From the NCBI RefSeq assembly GCF_003626695.1, contig NZ_RBAH01000031.1, positions 36,604 to 100,603 on the forward strand: a stretch of 64,000 bases of DNA, written 5' to 3'. Below the pieces are notes generated by a model. It made no database searches and was not told the DNA's origin. It was given only the letters and a program-made list of their open reading frames with translations. Numbering within the stretch: the stretch's first letter is position 1; every line of letters begins with the position of its first letter. The DNA is from Paenibacillus ginsengarvi (GTDB lineage: Bacteria; Bacillota; Bacilli; Paenibacillales; NBRC-103111). This document shows positions 61,729-64,000 of the stretch, piece by piece. Position numbers and translations under genes: made by a program.

Positions 61729-61839
61729 GTTCGCTGTAATCCGCAGTTTTTTTAGTACATAAAATTTGATATAATATAACGTAACACGATAAGAGACTGC
61801 GGATTGATACGCGACGTTTCAGCTTAAAGGAGACCTCCC

Positions 61840-62631
61840 ATGGAAGATAAAAAACCGGCAAAAGACGCCCCTTACTTCATGATCCAATCCGTTGACCGCA
61901 CGCTGATGATCTTGCAAAGCTTCATTGACGAGAGGCGTCCTCTCGGCGTCAGTGAAATCGCACGCAAGCTGAATTTGAACAAAAGCGTCGTTCACCGGCT
62001 TATGCTGACGCTGCTGTCCCAAGGCTACCTCGAGCAATTGAAAAATACGGATAAATATATGGTCGGGCCGAAGACGTTCGAGCTGGGCTCCGTTTATACG
62101 AATTCGACAAGTCTTGTGGACGAAGGCAAAAAAGTATTGATCGAGCTCGTTGACCGGATCGGCTTCACGGCGCATTTGGCGATCCTGGAGAAAGATTCGG
62201 TGCTGTACCTCGTCAACGTGGAGCCGGACCATTTGAAATATTTGTTCGGCTCGGTCGGGCAGCGCAGACCGGTGTATTATACGGCGCTTGGCAAATGTTT
62301 GACGGCATGGCTGCCGGAGGAGAAAATTCTCAAGGTGATGGAAAACTGTACGTTCGAGAAATTGACGGACAACACGATTACATCGCTGGAGGCGTTTCTG
62401 AAGGAGCTCGAGCAAGTCCGGCAGGTCGGCTTTGCCGTCGACAACGAGGAAGGAAGCTTCGGCGTCCGCTGCTTTGCGGCGCCGATCCGCAACAAGGATG
62501 GGGATGTTGTGGCGGCGATCAGCGCAAGCGGTTATGGCGTGGCGGAGGAGAAGATGAACGAGATCGGTATTACGGTCAAAAGCCTCGCCTCGCAGCTGTC
62601 ACGGCGCATCGGGTATTTCGCGAATCCGTAA
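61840..62631 (+). CDS. IclR-family transcriptional regulator
   Basis: A 263-residue regulator. Residues about 8-70 are the IclR winged helix: SVDRTLMILQSFIDERRPLG, then LNKSVVHRLMLTLLSQGY. The effector domain follows, with FGSVGQRRPVYYTALGKCLT and VRQVGFAVDNEEGSFGVRCF, both signature blocks. It ends with the AISASGYG segment. The ATG at 61840 follows AAAGGAGACC. A TATAAT at 61770-61775 suggests its own promoter. Repression of the neighbouring sugar operon is inferred. Confidence 0.92.
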   Translation: MEDKKPAKDAPYFMIQSVDRTLMILQSFIDERRPLGVSEIARKLNLNKSVVHRLMLTLLSQGYLEQLKNTDKYMVGPKTFELGSVYTNSTSLVDEGKKVLIELVDRIGFTAHLAILEKDSVLYLVNVEPDHLKYLFGSVGQRRPVYYTALGKCLTAWLPEEKILKVMENCTFEKLTDNTITSLEAFLKELEQVRQVGFAVDNEEGSFGVRCFAAPIRNKDGDVVAAISASGYGVAEEKMNEIGITVKSLASQLSRRIGYFANP

Positions 62632-62674
62632 AATACCCCCATAAAACCGACTTATAAAATCTAAAGATGTAAAC

Positions 62675-62725
62675 AAAGGACCCTGAGTTTGCGCCGATTG
62701 GCGCAAGACCAGGGTCCTTTTATTT
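62675..62725. terminator. Bidirectional terminator
   Basis: AAAGGACCCTG (62675-62685) pairs with CAGGGTCCTTT (62710-62720), with an inner GCGCC/GGCGC stem. T-rich and A-rich sides serve IclR and mnmA. Confidence 0.85.
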
Positions 62726-62743
62726 GTTGCAAGCGTACAAGCT

Positions 62744-63835
62744 TCAGAACGTTGTGTCGATCGTAGCCCCGCCGAGACACGTTTCTCCGTCGTAAAACAC
62801 AACCGCCTGTCCAGGCGTTATCGCTTTCTGCGGCTTGTCGAAGGCGATCTCGCAGCGGCCGTCGCCGAGGAATCGCAGCGTGATGCCTTGATCGGGCTGA
62901 CGATAGCGGAACTTGGCCGTGCATGTGATGGGTGAATCCGGCAGCGACGGAGCGATCCAGTTCAGATCGGTTGCAAGCAGCCCTGCCGAATACAGCCGGG
63001 AGTCCTGTTCACCCTGTACGACGTACAAGATATTGCGCTCCAGATCCTTGCCCGCTACGAACCAAGGCTCACCTGTGCCGGAGCCGCCGATGCCGAGCCC
63101 CTGGCGCTGGCCGAGCGTGTAGTACATCAAACCGTCGTGGCGGCCCTTCAGCTCGCCGTCGTACGTGCGAATATCTCCCGGCTTGGCTGGCAAATAGTGA
63201 CCGAGGAATTCCTTGAAGTTGCGTTCGCCGATAAAACATACGCCGGTGCTGTCCTTTTTCTTCGCCGTGGCAAGTCCGGCTTCAAGCGCGATTTTACGCA
63301 CCTCCGCCTTCGGCAAATGTCCGATCGGGAACATCGCCTTGGACAACTGCTCCTGATTCAGCGCGTTCAGGAAATACGTCTGATCCTTGTTCGAATCGAC
63401 TCCCCGCAGCAGCTTGTAAACGCCGTTTTGGCTTTCGACTCTAGCATAATGTCCCGTCGCCAAATAGTCGGCGCCGAGGGTTAGCGCTTTTTGCAAAAAT
63501 TCGCCGAACTTGATCTCGCGGTTGCACATGACGTCCGGGTTCGGCGTGCGGCCTTTGCGGTATTCGTCGAGAAAATACGCAAATACTTTCTCGGAGTATT
63601 CTTTCTCGAAATTAACGGTATAAAACGGGATGTCGATCTGGGCGCACACGCGGCGCACGTCCTCGGCGTCGTCCTCGGCGGTGCAGTGGCCGAACTCGTC
63701 GGTGTCGTCCCAGTTTTTCATGAAAATGCCGATCACGTCGAAACCTTGCTGCTTGAGCAGCAGCGCCGTGACGGACGAATCGACTCCGCCCGACATGCCG
63801 ACGACGATCCGCGTATTCGCGTTGTTTGCTGCCAT
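62744..63835 (-). CDS. mnmA: tRNA-specific 2-thiouridylase MnmA
   Basis: A 363-residue enzyme that adds sulfur to U34 of Glu, Gln and Lys tRNAs. RIVVGMSGGVDSSVTALLL is the ATP-pyrophosphatase loop. The active Cys is in NPDVMCNREIKF and the second Cys in STGVCFIGERNF; between them lie LATGHYARVE and DQTYFLNALN. The C-terminal domain has MYYTLGQRQGLGIGGSG and ends VFYDGETCLGGATIDTTF. The ATG at 63835 follows AGAGGT. The 165 bases left upstream to the window edge hold no supported gene. This is a housekeeping gene. Confidence 0.95.
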   Translation of the reverse strand: MAANNANTRIVVGMSGGVDSSVTALLLKQQGFDVIGIFMKNWDDTDEFGHCTAEDDAEDVRRVCAQIDIPFYTVNFEKEYSEKVFAYFLDEYRKGRTPNPDVMCNREIKFGEFLQKALTLGADYLATGHYARVESQNGVYKLLRGVDSNKDQTYFLNALNQEQLSKAMFPIGHLPKAEVRKIALEAGLATAKKKDSTGVCFIGERNFKEFLGHYLPAKPGDIRTYDGELKGRHDGLMYYTLGQRQGLGIGGSGTGEPWFVAGKDLERNILYVVQGEQDSRLYSAGLLATDLNWIAPSLPDSPITCTAKFRYRQPDQGITLRFLGDGRCEIAFDKPQKAITPGQAVVFYDGETCLGGATIDTTF

Positions 63836-64000
63836 GATGCTTACCTCTTTCTCTTCGATTCGCAAAACGTTTCTTTTAACGTTACAGACAAACATGCTGC
63901 TTTGCGGCACCACTGATGAATGAAAATATTGTCCATACTGGTACTGGGCTGGCGAAGGTAGGTCGTACTTTCTTGGTGTCACGAACCCGTGTTACAGACG

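Noticed and set aside
1..64000. CRISPR arrays, tRNA or rRNA genes, insertion sequences
   Set aside because: No regularly spaced direct repeats, no cloverleaf-like sequences and no transposase motifs were seen on reading.

Overview
The window reads as chromosome of a Gram-positive, low- to mid-GC spore-forming bacterium of the Paenibacillaceae (Paenibacillus or Cohnella type). The basis is strong AGGAGG-type ribosome sites with frequent GTG/TTG starts, YesM/YesN-type two-component pairs, membrane AraC regulators, many sugar-binding lipoproteins and a CotS-like kinase. The genus is inferred from gene content, since there is no rRNA here. I saw no tRNA, CRISPR array, insertion sequence or prophage.

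Layout. 1-7.3 kb: the C-terminal part of a LuxR/MalT-type regulator, a DUF4386 membrane protein, a MerR DNA-binding domain followed by a degenerate FtsZ-like domain broken by two frame changes, a CotS-like kinase and an amine oxidase. 7.6-10.4 kb: a membrane protein with PrsW-type intramembrane protease motifs and a C-terminal nuclease-like toxin domain, followed by a probable immunity gene. 10.4-20.9 kb: small accessory genes, including an ECF sigma/anti-sigma pair, nucleotidyltransferase, peptidase E, GNAT, a WYL-regulated DoxX operon, an M29 aminopeptidase and a truncated isochorismatase. 21-26.9 kb: a GntR regulator fused to a solute-binding domain, divergent from a solute-binding lipoprotein and esterases. 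26.9-32.9 kb: a ZTP-type riboswitch and terminator in front of a divergent glyA, then hydrolases and an MFS transporter.

33-62.6 kb is mostly carbohydrate scavenging at visibly higher GC. A YesM/YesN pair, a solute-binding protein and a multi-module GH44 enzyme come first. An AraC regulator then sits divergent from DUF4838, solute-binding and GH88/105-like genes. Next is a long sugar catabolic run (Gfo/Idh oxidoreductase, HpcH aldolase, SDR, aldo/keto reductase, membrane AraC sensor, two ABC permeases, NagA-like deacetylase, solute-binding lipoprotein), closed by an IclR regulator. The window ends in mnmA on the minus strand.

How the parts may work together (inference): secreted or surface enzymes cut plant polysaccharide, lipoproteins capture fragments, and membrane sensors report to AraC-type DNA-binding domains. 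Two near-identical sequence blocks, upstream of yesM-like and upstream of its neighbouring solute-binding gene, look like the shared operator. The two least ordinary loci are the MerR/FtsZ-like gene near 3.1-4.2 kb and the PrsW-type toxin locus near 7.6-10.3 kb.
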